A stretch of DNA of 64,000 bases from Echinometra lucunter. Lineage: Eukaryota > Echinodermata > Echinoidea > Camarodonta > Echinometridae. The stretch lies in the NCBI GenBank assembly GCA_029962745.1, contig CM057169.1, forward strand, positions 18,175,683 to 18,239,682, read 5' to 3'. This document shows, piece by piece, positions 31,874 through 43,634 of this stretch (position 1 is its first letter; each line of letters starts with the position of its first letter). The notes below the pieces were generated by a model, which did no database searches, was not told where the DNA came from, and worked only from the letters and a program-made list of their open reading frames with translations. Made by a program: the position numbers and the translations under genes.

Positions 31874-32340
31874 CGACCTGGAACCGACTCCAAAGAATCT
31901 CAAGTGGAAGGGACAGTCACTGACGCCGGACTTGTTCTGAGGACTACTCGTGAAAAGTAAAATCTAAAAGTGACATGCAGAAGCTCTCGCGTAGATGGCT
32001 TTGATATTCGGTACGAATCGTATAAAGCCAAAGAACCGAACAACAGCAACATATAGGGCATCATTTTACTTCGTTCTGACGCTCTGGTCAAAAACAAGTT
32101 TCAAGACCTCCTGTAGCACACTCCAACAAATATTTATGACCATCTTGTCTCACGATAAGCTGTTTTCCTTTCTTAACAGTGCTAACACTTATATAAATGT
32201 ATATTTCACGTAATTACAATACTGCATATTATGAGCACTTGTTTAAAAATAATACGATTATTTATCTTTATAGGAAAAAATGACCTGCCATTAATTTTGC
32301 AGGCAGATTTGGGGGATCTGCACCCCCCCCCCCCATACCT
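31874..32340. other. Upstream block of lectin C, inverted homologue of 14560-15100
   Basis: In reverse complement it matches the far upstream region of lectin A: CCGGCGTCAGTGAC, TAGATGGC, GATTCGTACCG, GGCAGATTTTxxGGG and the CCCCATACCTCTTTGCTGAAAC block. No gene. It defines one side of the inverted duplication. Confidence 0.55.
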
Positions 32341-32394
32341 CTTTGCTGAAACTGTGGCTATGCAAAGAACTTTGATAGCGAATCAATCTGTTTT

Positions 32395-32475
32395 CGTCCT
32401 GTATGTGTGTGTATTTTGTTTCTGTCCTGTGTGTGTGTGGGTGCGTGTGTGGGTGTGTGTGTGTGGATGAAGGTG
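32395..32475. repeat. (TG)n-rich microsatellite
   Basis: Imperfect TG/GGG run. The open frame across it is an artefact. Confidence 0.75.
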
Positions 32476-32499
32476 TGTGCCTCTGTGTGTGTACATGTT

Positions 32500-32881
32500 A
32501 CTCGATTTGTTTAGCCTTTTCCTTTTGTTCGTCTTTATATTTATCCCTTTTATAATCCTTTTTTAATCAATTTTTTTCATCCCTTGAAACCATTAAAAAA
32601 AAAAAATTTATAAGTACAATTCATATTTTCACACATGCATTTTCTTTTGAGGGGTTTGCACAATACAAGCCTAGCTTTTTAGCATTCCCCTCCATTTTCA
32701 ACGTTTATTTATATGCTTAATTTGTAAAATTTCACTTTGACAATTTCTTATATAATGATTATGTAATTATTTTGTATGTACAAATTTATGTATGTTATTT
32801 TAAGTTGAAAATTATGTATCTTTTATCTGAGTTGAAAATGGAAAAATAAATGAAATGAAATGAAATGAAAATGAAATGAAA
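32500..32881 (+). mobile_element. Truncated LINE 3' end with (GAAAT)n tail
   Basis: TTTGAGGGGTTTGCACAATA, CCCCTCCATTTTCAAC and GAAAATGGAAAAATAAATGAAATG resemble the 3' untranslated end of the CR1-like LINE at 53379-56867 (TTTGAGGGGTCCACATTTAA, CCCTCCATTTCCTCAAC, AAATGAAATAAAGG). The tail is a pentanucleotide repeat. It interrupts the conserved upstream block of lectin C. No coding part remains. Confidence 0.55.
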
Positions 32882-32958
32882 TATCTTTAAAGGTCGCGGT
32901 TTGAATGGTGGTACTGAAAACGTGGATGAAGCTTACGGTTCACCTTGTGGGAAGTCCC

Positions 32959-33286
32959 GGGGTTGTTTCATAAAGCTGTTCGTAAAGTTACGCGTGACTT
33001 TACGAACCACTTGAATACTGTATGAAGTGCCAAATGGGATGCCCAAAATATTTTCCAGACGTTTTAACAAAATGTGACTGCATTTCCCATAATCTCAATT
33101 AAATTTTGGCAAAAAATACAATTTTCAATAAAAATATTTGTAAACAATGCTAATATTAATCTAAATCTACAAATTCCATCTTTAGCTGATGCGATTTATA
33201 ATGTTAGAGCATCACATTTGGCTTGCCATATTCAAGTCGTTCGTAGAGTCATTCGTAACTTTACGAACAGCTTTATAAAACACCCC
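32959..33286. mobile_element. MITE with GGGGTTGTTTCATAAAGCTG ends
   Basis: The left end GGGGTTGTTTCATAAAGCTG with TTCGTAAAGTTACG is mirrored at the right by CGTAACTTTACGAACAGC and TTTATAAAACACCCC. An equivalent, rearranged copy is upstream of lectin D (51575-51845). Non-coding. Confidence 0.65.
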
Positions 33287-33316
33287 CTGCAAAGATAGAG
33301 GAAAAGGCAGTTCAGG

Positions 33317-33469
33317 GGACCGTTTCATGAACGTTGTCAGTCACTGACAATTTCAGCAAAATCCTTGGTTTTGATTGGCTGAGAAGCGCTGATCACTGAC
33401 TATTACTATGGTAACTGTCAGTGACTGACAACTTGTCAGTGCTGACAACTTTCATGAAACGGTCCCCTG
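33317..33469. mobile_element. MITE with GGGGACCGTTTCATGAA ends
   Basis: GGGGACCGTTTCATGAACGT and ACTTTCATGAAACGGTCCCC are inverted ends. Inside, GTCAGTCACTGACA and its partner form a second hairpin. A partial copy is at 51868-51992 upstream of lectin D. Confidence 0.65.
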
Positions 33470-33479
33470 GTGATCAGGA

Positions 33480-33724
33480 CGTGGTGATGGACAGTCAAGC
33501 TGTCCGGAACGTCGAGCCTTCTCTCCTCATCGCCTCCTCATCTGGTCCACAGTCCTTTTCAGGCCGTCACTCATTCTCAGGAAAACTAGGAAAGATATAC
33601 TCTCTGCTCTCTTTTCTCCACTTTTCATGTAACTTTACAGTCCTTGTCAGGACTTGCCACATGGTGAAACGTAAACCTAATCTACGTATTGTATAACTTT
33701 TTTCTGCTCTCAGCACGTACGCGC
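33480..33724 (+). other. Conserved upstream block of lectin C
   Basis: Matches 51998-52215 upstream of lectin D in the same orientation and 14160-14400 upstream of lectin A in inverted orientation. It contains GTCAAGCTGTCCGGAACGTC and CTCCTCATCGCC. The frame is open, but no domain is recognised. Confidence 0.5.
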
Positions 33725-33728
33725 TTAA

Positions 33729-34914
33729 GGCCCGGTCCCACTGGCGTTTAGGAAGAGTTGCGTATGAATTGCGCACAAAATTGGTTTATATTCGTTAAAC
33801 ATCCGCAATATTCGTGAAACATGCTTGTATGAGTCGGTCGACATCCGCAATACGTCCGCAATTATCCCCAAAGGCACGTTTTTCCGTTCCCAGGATTTTT
33901 GAGCAGCTCAAAATTTTGGCTGCGGATGGGCATCCGCCATACATACGCAATACATACGCAATACATACGCAATACATACTAATCTATGCGCTGAATATCC
34001 GCTGTTATCCGCAACTGACGGGGTATTGCGGCTGGGCGGTGGAGTGGGACAGTGTGTAAAACGGATATACAGCGTGCCTATCACGCACTGGCGTAAATCC
34101 CGGGGGGGGGGGGGGGGGGTGGGGGGGATATATCCCCCCCACTTTTTGGAGAGGGGGGGGGGGATGGCGTGTACAAATATCCCCCCCCCCCACTTTTTAA
34201 GAAAGAAAACATATTTTAATTAATCTGTTAGTAAAATCTTTGAATATCTGTCATAAACAACCATCATATTTTAGAATTTCTATTTGAAAATGCGATTGAA
34301 AACCAAAAAAAGTGGTTATTTTTGGCTCGCTCGCTTCGCTCGCTCGCAAAATAAATATTAAAATGTGTGTAAGGGGGTCTGTGGGGTCAGTGAGGGTGTG
34401 TGCTTATACTTAAGTGTTAGATCGACAGAAAAAAAATCGTCAAAAAGTCAATCATCCCCCCCCCCCCCACTCCTCAGAGTGGATTTACGCCGGTGCTATC
34501 ACGTCTACATCCCGAACTACAATAACTTGTAGCGAATGCAAACAGACTTGCCACAAATAGTGCGTTTGCATTACGTCTGCTTTGTATCTGATTTGCGAAC
34601 AATCCGATCCGTTTCCTCAATACATACGTTATACATCCGTGATTGTTCGTTATATGTCCGCAATGTTTGCAGTACATTCGTCAACATTTACCAGTTATAC
34701 TTCTCATCGGAGAGCATCCGCACTTGTATTCGCTTTTATTCGTGAAATATCCATTTTTATCCGTCATATCTTCGCTGTACATTATTAATATATCCGTAAT
34801 TCATACTTAGAAATTTGTCATTTTTGGTCAATTTTGTTGCGGACGACAACGAACGCACGAAATTTTTATACGCTATTCATGCGCAATTAATCCTCACACC
34901 AGTGGGACCGGGCC
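33729..34914. mobile_element. TTAA-flanked TIR element rich in TCCGCAAT motifs
   Basis: GGCCCGGTCCCACTGGC-type sequence starts the element and (C)CAGTGGGACCGGGCC ends it; TTAA flanks both sides (33725-33728 and 34915-34918). The lectin A upstream region has the near-empty site GCGCTTAGTACAAAAA at about 14150. TTAA targets are typical of piggyBac and Kolobok groups; no transposase is present. The interior repeats ATCCGCAATAC, ATACGCAATAC and relatives. It hosts a nested hAT-like element at 34086-34495. Confidence 0.7.
34086..34495. mobile_element. hAT-like MITE with 8-bp target duplication CTATCACG
   Basis: The ends CACTGGCGTAAATC and GATTTACGCCGGTG are inverted. CTATCACG flanks both sides (34078-34085, 34496-34503). 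Poly-G lies next to the left end and poly-C next to the right end. There is one GCTCGCTCGCTTCGCTCGCT motif near 34326. Same family as 57530-58042. Non-autonomous. Confidence 0.85.
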
Positions 34915-34964
34915 TTAATTAGTACAAAAACCGCACTCGCGCCGTAAACGGAAATCTATACCAA

Positions 34965-36149
34965 AGACACTGGATTACAAGACAAACTACTCTCGCCTAC
35001 TTCCGTAGTACATTTTGGCAAGGGTAAATGCTGTGTTAAAAACGGACTCGGAAAATTGCGTCCGCCATTGATATAACGTGTGAAAAGACGTCTAATTCAT
35101 TCTTGATATTTCATATCTAAAACTTTGTTTTTAAAGTCTGATTTCTGCACGAACAGAAAAATGGACGGTTAAAAGAACATTTCATAAAAACTTTTATTTT
35201 CAATAAATGGCACTATAAATCTCCAGGATCATGCCTACTTTTTGACAAAGTCACCTGCCATAGGGATAACACGTGAAAACAGGGATTTTAAGATTGATTG
35301 TAGTTTCCCTATTACTGATTTGAATTTATTCAAATGTGATTTACAATTAATTTGAGACTTTGGAGAAGATTATTAAAGGCTCCAAAAAAAGTCAAAGGCT
35401 ACCCATATATTTCGGGGACTATGCATGCTTTTGACCTAAGAGCTGCCATACGCTAACACGCAAAACCATATATTTGAAATGAGTTTAATTCCCCTAACGT
35501 TTATTTGAATTTACTGAAGAAGTAATTTACATGAAATTGCAACTCTGAAAATGTATAATTAAGGCTCCATGAGTCAAATAGACCCCCCATAAATCCCCGG
35601 GAATATGCATATATTTGGGATATATTGTAATTTAAAAATCTCGCCCGCCATAGGTTTACACGCGAAAACAAGCAAGTTTTAAATGATTATAGTTCCGCTG
35701 TTACTACTTTGAATTTATTTCAAGTGTGATTTACACGTAATTTGAGACTTTGGAAAAGATTAGGAAAGGGTCTAAAAATTCAAAGACCACCCACAAATTT
35801 CGGGGACTATGCATGCTTTTGACCCTCTAGCTGCCATATGTTGATACACAAAAACAGGGATTTTAAAATTAAGTTAATTCCCCTAGCATTTATCTAAATA
35901 TATGGAAAAGGTGATTCACATGAAATTTCAAACTCTGAAAATATATAATTGAACCTCGATGAGCCCAGTAGACCCCCATAAATCCCCAGGAATATGCATG
36001 CTTTTGATCAATTTTTGTAATACTACACGTGAAACCGTTTGTTGTTATCGATGACGCGTGATATGGGGTTGTACCACGTACCATGTACTACAATACGTAC
36101 GCGTGCTTTATTTCGGTACTGAGGGTTCTTCGTAATAAATATTCTTTGT
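34965..36149. mobile_element. 1.2-kb insertion flanked by CTATACCAA, upstream of lectin C
   Basis: CTATACCAA is present at 34956-34964 and again at 36150-36158. Lectin A has only one related copy (GTAAACCAA) between the same neighbours, so the 1185 bp between is an insertion with a 9-bp duplication. The interior has three to four diverged ~210-bp units with TTTGAGACTTTGGAGAAGAT, CGGGGACTATGCATGCTTTT and TTTTAAGATTGATTxTAGTT. Ends have no obvious inverted repeat. Lectin D carries the same insertion (about 52250-53378). Class unknown. Confidence 0.6.
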
Positions 36150-36166
36150 CTATACCAAGCTAAACG

Positions 36167-36174
36167 GATAAAAG
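36167..36174 (+). promoter_or_regulatory. Candidate TATA-like box of lectin C
   Basis: GGATAAAAG about 60 bases before the ATG, in a block shared with lectin A (14074-14082, minus). A second AT-rich candidate, CCATATAAAC at 36204-36213, lies too close to the ATG for a normal leader. Confidence 0.4.
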
Positions 36175-38091
36175 CTGTGGTCATCGAAACCCAAGCAACA
36201 TAACCATATAAACTGAAAGCAGATAATTATGATGGATGTTCATCGAAAGACCATGCTACTTTTCTTGGCTTTGACAATCGTCTTGACTGCCTGCCCCACT
36301 GGGGTAAGAGCGGGCTGTTGCTGTCCCACGTTTTGGACTGCGTTCGGACAACATTGTTACAGGTAAATAAGGAGAGTTTGCATTAAAAATTCCATGTACT
36401 TTCCTTCAGTTTAGTCCTTGGCAAAAAATCCATGAATCCTTATTTTTTCATATAGATGGCATGCTGTGGGTTAAGGCTTTAAACGTAATATCAGCGGCCC
36501 AAATCTGAGTATGCGTACAATACTTGATAATTCACAGCTATACAGTGTGTATCAAAATAAAGTTAATCCAAAGTTAGAGGAGGGTTAAATGGTAATTTAC
36601 CTTTATATTTTACATGTAGCAAGTTGTGAATAGGACATATTTCATGTTACAGAGTGTTATGGAGTCTTTTCAAAGTGGTCTGATCGAGGAGTAACTAGGT
36701 AAATTCATTGGTTTGACCTGGGAATTATTATAGACTGTAATAACTTCTTGGTCCTTTTTAAAAAGGCCCAGTTTTTTTTTAGGATAGCTTATTTTAGAGA
36801 AGAAAATTGCCCTAAAATGGATGGATATGACTTTTGATGAATTACAGTGATTTGCTTCATGTACATTATATTCTTAGATTTGCTTGTATTCTTCAATCAC
36901 CACCTTTGCAGGTAGTCGGCAGCATCAGCAATCACATGTATCTATGAAATACCTGAATGTACAGTTTGTATTGTTGTTTCCCTTTTCTTTCTCTCTCCCT
37001 CCCTCCCTCCCTTTTCTTCTTTCCTTCTTCTTTCTTTCTTTTGGGAAATTACATACACTTTTCGCAATACATTTATTACATTTAATGTTTCCCACTAAGG
37101 GAACTTTTTACCTAATTCCATCAGCTGAAGAATAGTGATATTTTATGCCTACTACCTTGCCATAATCCATAATTTGAATTTAATTCCTTTGGGTTCTGGC
37201 TGGCAGTCACATTTCTCACATCTAATAATTCCTTTATGTACTTAGATCTAATAGTACCATTAATACTGAGTGCTGTATAATTGTAATTGTAGTTGTATTT
37301 GTTCTTTTTTTTTTTTTGGATATACTTAATTGTTACTCCCCTTCTCCCTAGCTTCCTTTCTTTCCTCTTCCTTTTCCTTAACTCTCCCCATTTCTCTTTA
37401 TTCTCCCTTTCCTTGCTGATTTTCTTTTTCTCATAACCACTCAGCCTCTTGGGAGTAAATTTTAAGGGAAATGAGACCCTGGGGAAAATTGGTTTTGGTG
37501 GGGGAGGGGAGGGGGAGAGGCAACATTTGATGGAGATCCTGTTGGGGCCAGGAAGGGGGGGGGGGTGTTGGTTGTGGGGTTGTGGTTTGTGGTTGTTTTT
37601 TGTGACATTCTTCGGGTTGACAGGGTGTTTGGGGTGATGGGTTCTTCTGGGTGGCTCTTTTATAGTTTATGGCCGTGGGGGGGGGGGGGGGAGGTTGTTT
37701 CTCTCTGTTCTCTCCTTTCATGGAAGTTGATTTGTTTTCCCCTCGGTCTCATTCTTCTATGTATTGTCGCATGTTACAGGTATTTTATTAGTTGTAATTG
37801 ACTGTTGTATTTTTATTCTGTATTTTAACTTGACAAATGCATGTATGTATACCTTTAATTTGTACACAAGACATATGCCGGTCTTCGGACCGTTTGTCCT
37901 TGTTTTTGATAGTTTTAACTGAATAATTCCGATATATATTTTAATTGGAAATTGCCAGCGGGGAAAGCTCCCTTACTTCTCCACTTGTAGTTCATGCATA
38001 TTAAAAAAACAGGATGTTTTACCTTTGTGCTTACATCGATAACATTGCAGAGCTCCGGAAGATCTCCGACAAACAGGATGAACATGTCATC

Positions 38092-39623
38092 CAGGGGCGT
38101 CGCTAGACTATTTTGAATGGGGGGGGGGGGGGGGGTGTAGAGGCCAGATTGCCGACAAATAATGCCACCGATTGCCGACGACCAACGTCGGTAAATTCAA
38201 CCGTATAAAGCCCATTGAGGCATGTTCAATTGTGCACCTCTATCATATTTTCCTTTTGAACTATATTTTGTTCACCTCACTTGCCGAATGTGTTTGTTTT
38301 CCGAAAACATCCTGTATCTTAATATAATACAAGCGGAGCGCAGCGAGCGAGGAAAAATATACACTCTCTTACGTACTTAAGTGATAGTTCTTCATCAAAC
38401 TACATGGTGGGCTTAAAGATATCTAAATTAATTATATTTGGTCACCTCTCTGGCCTGATTCATTTGGTTTCAAAGACCATCCTAAATCTTAATATTATAC
38501 GAGCTAGCGCAGCGAGCGAGGAAAAAAATCTATTTTTCATGGTAGAAGTGACAATTCTTTATCAAAATACACGATGGTATTAACTATAAGATATCTAACT
38601 TATACAGGTACATTTGGTCACCTCACTTGTCGAATTCATTTGCTTTCCCAAATCCATCTTGTATCTGAATATTGTACGAGCGAGCGTAGCGAGCGAGGAA
38701 AAATACATATTTACTCCTTTGCATGATAGAAGTGAAAGTTCTTCATTAAAAAATGCATGATGGGCCTTTTGGATATCTTGATTTTGGTCACCTCTCTTAT
38801 CTAATTCATTTGCTTTCAAAGACTATCCTGTATCTAGATATTATACGAGCGAGCGCAGCGAGCGCGGAGAAATATATATATACTCTATTTTATGGTAGGT
38901 GATAATTCTTCATCAATATACACGATGGGCCTTTAAGGTACCTATTTTGATATATTTGGTCACATCTCCTACCTAATTTATTTGCTTTTAAGACCATCCT
39001 GTATCTAAATATTACACGAGCGAGCGCAGCGAGCGAGGAAAATATACATACTCTTTTTATGGTAGAAGTGATAATTCTTCATCAAAATACATGATGGGCC
39101 TAAAGATATCTAGATTATATAGTGTTCATCTCACTAGCCGAATGTGTTTACTTTCCGAAAACATCCTGTATCTGAATATAATACGAGCGAGTGCAGCGAG
39201 CTAGGAAAAATATGCATACTCTTTTTATGGTAGAAGTAATACTTCTTCATCAAAATACATGATGGGCCTAAAGATATCTAGATTATATAGTGTTCATCTC
39301 ACTAGCCGAATGTGTTTGCTTCCGAAAACATCCTGTATCTAAATATAATACAAGCGAGCGCAGCGAGCAAGGAAAATATACACTCTCTTTCGTGGTACCA
39401 GTATTATTTCGTCGTCAAAATGCACAAGTAAATAAGCCGAATATGACTCTATTTGGGCACCTTACTCCTCTTTTTTCCTTTTTTTTTTCCTCCTTCCTCT
39501 TCCCTCTCCTTTCTCTCTCTCTCTCTCTCTCTCTATCTCCTTTTTTTTTTTGCCGACAGCGATCGTGAATTTGCCGACAAGAATTCTGAGTGGGGGGGGG
39601 GGGGGGGGTGTCACACCCCCCCA

Positions 39624-39654
<31 letters not shown>

Positions 39655-39678
39655 CCCCCCCCTTTAGCGACGCCCGTG
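38092..39678. mobile_element. hAT-like element with seven ~168-bp GAGCGAGCG units
   Basis: The ends CAGGGGCGTCGCTAG and TTTAGCGACGCCCGTG are inverted. ATGTCATC flanks both sides (38084-38091, 39679-39686). Lectin D intron 1 has the unfilled site near 60080 (GAACATGTCATTGATA), which proves insertion. Poly-G follows the left end, and G/C runs occupy 39591-39662. Units centred on AGCGAGCGCAGCGAGCGAGG are at about 38335, 38503, 38680, 38848, 39018, 39186 and 39353. A close inverted relative is at 43635-45299. No transposase. Confidence 0.9.
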
Positions 39679-40794
39679 ATGTCATCGATACCTTACAATG
39701 ACGAAGATATGATTACAATGAAGTTTTTAATTAACCAGCGCCCTCTTGTATTAAAAAGAAATGCTTGTACTTATTGTATGTCTATGGTGTAGACCCAACT
39801 TGACGAAAGTTTAACACGGTTAAAAAGACCCTATTAGCGCAACGGTGTCCATTTTCTAACGCGAAGTGACCATGATGGTGACTGTTACGGTATTTTGCTC
39901 GCCGTGAAACAATGATTCCATTTAATTTTCGCCAAAAAATGAACTGTGGACATTATATTTTTGATAACTGATGACTTGTGTGGGTTAATTGCCTTCCAGG
40001 CTCAATAGTGATGACACAATTGAAATGACACACCGTATGAGTATGCTCGTTAATTAAACATGCAAGCAGTAGTCGCTTCGTGAGCGGCGACATTTTCTAA
40101 ACGGGGAACGCACGCATGCTGCATTTCGGATGAGTCGATATTTTTCGCCACAAATAATGTTTCAGAGAGATACTAATGGAAGAGATATAAAAAAAAATGT
40201 CAATGAACACTAATACTTCAAGTATCTAAATTAATTACTATTCAAACCCTATAGCAAGGTTACTTTCCAGTTTCCCCGTGAAAATGTCAAATTATGGAAC
40301 AAAATTCATATCAATTTTTAGTTTCCTTGTACTATTTTTGTCTGCAGCTATTTTCGATAGATTTTTACTCTGAAGCATCGTCTACAAGGCATATCTTGTT
40401 TTATTTTACAGGAAGTATCTGACATAATTATAGAGCAAAATGTCTTTTTGGTGACTGATACGTAGGAAGAACAAGCTTTCTATATCTTTTTTTCACTCTT
40501 TTTGATCTACATGTATTTCCAATAAGATTCTTCGCATACAACACGACTTGGCAGGAAGCTGAGAACCGTTGTGAGAGTTACACAGTGCCCTCTTTCGGCA
40601 GTGGGTGAAGTAGTGAGAGACAGTTTGGGTCATCTGGTTTCGATCCATTCTCAAGCAGAGCATAACTTCGTCGCAACTCTCTTCGAAACATCACGGAAGA
40701 AGGAGGTAAGGTCATTGTCTATACGTCACTGGAATATGTGGTAGATTTCATTGTCGTGAAGCAAATTAAAAAAAAAAATGTTTTGTACAAGTCA

Positions 40795-41035
40795 GAATAA
40801 AACTTTGGTCTTGGGGATCAACGATAGTTTTGACTAATCAGGCGGCGAAGATCGGAGACCCGAGATCATCCTCTACAATCTAAACATAAATAAAAAATGT
40901 TAGAGATCGATTTCTCAGCGACTAACTTCGTGCTCGTTGATTGGTCAACACTTGCTATCTTCACGTGGATCTCACCTTTACAGCAATGAGGGCTGAGGGC
41001 AGAGCTTTCCCCCAAAGGCCACTAGATATTTTGAC
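40795..41035. other. Conserved intron 2 segment of lectin C
   Basis: Collinear, in the opposite window orientation, with 10680-10930 and 28490-28720. CT-rich microsatellite follows at about 41283-41490, up to the exon 3 acceptor. Confidence 0.55.
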
Positions 41036-41729
41036 TCAAGGATTGATCTATTAGTGGCCTGACCTGAGTGCCGCCATAGCATGGACGCTAATCAGTATTG
41101 ATCATGACCATCATTTTATTTTAACTTAAAGAATAGTCAGGTGAACTAAAATCTGAACATTCCTTGCAAATGGGATTTATCAGATGCTAGAACGAATGAA
41201 ATATAAGCCTAACGCCTTAATCTAGTTATGTGCATCATGATTATATCGGTGAAAAGAATGTACCGGTAGGCCTACGTTGAAATCTCTCTCTGTCTCTCTT
41301 CAACTCTCTCCTTAATTCCCCTCGTCCATGTTTCTGCATGCTGCACTATTTCCCCCCTCTCCTACGCTATAATTTCACCAATGCCTAATTCTCCCATTGT
41401 TATGTTCTCTAATTCTCTCTCTCTGTATGTCTCTGTCTCGCTTTGTCTCTCTCTCCCCTCTCTCTCTCTCTCTTTCTCCCTCTCTCATGTTTTCCTTTAG
41501 TCGGGGTGTGCAATATCGCTGTGGATTGGCGCGCACGATACTTCTACTGAAGGCCATTTCCATGGTCCGACCGCACTGCTAGTATAACTTCACCAACTGG
41601 GCACCAAACCAACCCGACAACTATCGATCACGGGAGACTGTGGACGATTAGAAGTGATATGGAAATAAGTGGAATGATGCAGGTTGTGGACACGGTCGTT
41701 ATTTCGTCTGCAAACTACCAACATGGTAG

Positions 41730-42602
41730 CACGTCAAAAGCTGTTTAATGCTATCTTAACTCCACCTATACCTTTTCAGGAAAAATTTAAAGCTTGGAGG
41801 AAAGGATTTGCCGAAAAAATATGTCGAAGTTTCTAGATAAAATTAAGATGCAGTCTGGTCTTACGATATTATCATATATGACAGGTACTGTCTTAAACAA
41901 GTCATGATCACAAAGACTTTTAAAAAATTAAACTTAAGCAGTAATATTTCATGGATCATGCCCATCACCATTTCAAATGATGTGCCAACATTACAATGAC
42001 CTATTACGTAATCCATCTCTCTGCATGAAATAAAATGAATTTTACAAAGGGTACCAAAAAAAAAGGCCCATTTGGCGTCGTTTTCAGCATTAAACTTTAC
42101 TTAGCAATCCACTTCCCAAAAATAAGTGAACACTATTTCCCTGTTAGTCGGCTGTGTATATAACTGTACTGTGAATCATGGTAACTGTACTGAAGAATCC
42201 ACGCCACTACAAGCATTGCTTTTTGTGGATTTCTCTTTTCCATTATCATTTTTTTTTCTTTTAATACACTATGTCAAGCAGACATTTAATTTGTTTTGAT
42301 GTTAATAAGAGGAAAAAAAAATGTTGTATGTTAATTTACGATATTTCTGTTTAAAAGAAGAAAATAATATTTTATGTCTTGTGTTATATTGGAAATAAAA
42401 CCGGAACTTGAAAACCAAACCTAAATATCGGAAGTACCCTCTTTTCCCAGAAAAAAAGAAGAAAACATACATAAGATTGTCAGTGACAGCAAGAAGCCCC
42501 TTGCTTAGGATTCCTCACCGCAGAAAGCTCGGTGATGTGCCCCTCTCCTGCCCCGATGAGCATGATGAGATGAACTCGTGTAGGGCTCGAAACCAAGGGT
42601 TA
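41730..42602. other. 3' flank of lectin C
   Basis: No coding sequence. Parts such as AAGGGTACCAAAAAAAAAGG and CATTTGGCGTCGTTTTCAGC match the 3' flank of lectin A (9985-10060) inverted. An AATAAA lies at about 42391, a possible old polyadenylation signal 660 bases after the stop. Confidence 0.5.
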
Positions 42603-42925
42603 CAGTCGTTATTCTAAAGGCTCGTTTATTCCGAAGGTTCATAATTCCAAAGGTTCCTTATTCCGAAGGTTCGTTAGTCCGAAAATGAAATAAGGTTCGT
42701 TAGTTCGTTAGTTATTTTCGGTCTAACGAACCTTATATCATTTTCGGACGATCAAACCTTCGGAATAACGAACCTTATTTCATTTTTCGGACTAACGAAC
42801 CTTCGGAATAACGCCACAAATGTTTGGATTCACGAACCTTTTTTTTTTTTCATTTTCGGACTAACGAACATCTAGGTAAAAGCAATTTAAGTGTTTCGGA
42901 ATAACGAACCTTCGGAATAACGAGC
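42603..42925. repeat. GGTTCGTTA / TCCGAAAATGAAAT motif array (second copy)
   Basis: Alternating orientations of TTCGGAATAACGAACCTT and GGTTCGTTAGTCCGAAAATG. It corresponds to 9450-9735 downstream of lectin A. Confidence 0.6.
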
Positions 42926-43289
42926 ATCACCTGAAACGTAGTCCTGTAGAACGCCCGTTGCTTTCGGAGGTGACGGCAGGGGAATCTCCGCCAGCTTGGC
43001 TCATGAAACCTTTTTTTCGAAGGTTTCGAGTCACGCCTCGATCGAGAAACACATTGAAGCTCTCAAAATGGCAAATATCCTGATCTCCGATTTGGAGGAG
43101 GAAATTTAAAAAATTGAAGGAATACAACAGGTATCTGCTTGATAAAGGGGGAGGATTAACAACCTCATACTTCACGGCGTTCACGAAAAAGAGGGCCCTA
43201 GGTTCAAAGGAGAATGTTACTGTTCCTGTCAATCAGATTCTGCAGGAATTCTTTCTTCTTCTGATTACTCGATTGACAGGCTAGGTTCG

Positions 43290-43612
43290 CGTTTCATAAA
43301 ACTTATCATCAATAACAAGTTGCAGTAACTGTTACAAGCTACTAAAACCCTTGCATCTGATTGGCTGAGAGCAAATTTGTCATAGAAATGTGGCAGTTAG
43401 TGATAACGAGTTTCATGAAACGGGGCCTAGGTGTCATCTGCTCCAAAACCAAGGCATACAGGGGAGCGTTTCATGAAGTGTCTTGTCAGTGATTTTTACT
43501 GACAAATTTGCTCTCAGCCAATCAGCCCAATCAGATGCAAGGATTTCAGTAGCTTATAACAGCTGTTAGTAAAAATTCACTGACAAGACACTTCATGAAA
43601 GGCTCCCCAGAT
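43290..43612. mobile_element. Two GTTTCATAAA/GTTTCATGAA-type MITEs in the LINE relic
   Basis: The first unit runs from GTTTCATAAAACTTATCATC (about 43289) to GTTTCATGAAACGGGGCC (about 43428). The second runs from GGGGAGCGTTTCATGAAGTG (43458) to CACTTCATGAAAGGCTCCCC (43609). Counterparts at 8690-9040 are in the same relative place, so the insertions predate the lectin block duplication. Confidence 0.6.
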
Positions 43613-43634
43613 AGGCAGAATAAGCCACTGAAGG

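Larger units (their letters stand above)
36229..41729 (+). pseudogene. C-type lectin C, pseudogene, three exons
   Basis: Exon 1 (36229-36362) is intact, with MMDVHRKTMLLFLALTIVLT and [16 protein letters not shown]. Exon 2 is 40527-40705, 179 instead of 178 bases: one extra G near 40603-40605 shifts the frame and a stop follows at once (GGG TGA). Exon 3 (41501-41729) has further indels: a missing base near 41563, two extra near 41580, and two missing near 41635-41650. NQPDN and the FVCK-like end can still be traced. Splice sites remain GT-AG. Independent indels in two exons argue against a single sequencing error. Intron 1 contains the hAT-like element 38092-39678, which is absent from lectin D. 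Confidence 0.85.

Noticed and set aside
33421..33696. 91-residue frame similar to frames at 51948-52187 and 14204-14398, possibly a conserved gene
   Set aside because: It starts inside a MITE, the start differs between copies, and no domain is recognisable; the similarity is explained by segmental duplication of the lectin block.
39290..39792. Pro/Ser/Leu-rich frames near poly-C and CT runs (also 43593-43877 and 27208-27513)
   Set aside because: They are low-complexity readings of the ends of the hAT-like elements, repeated at each copy.
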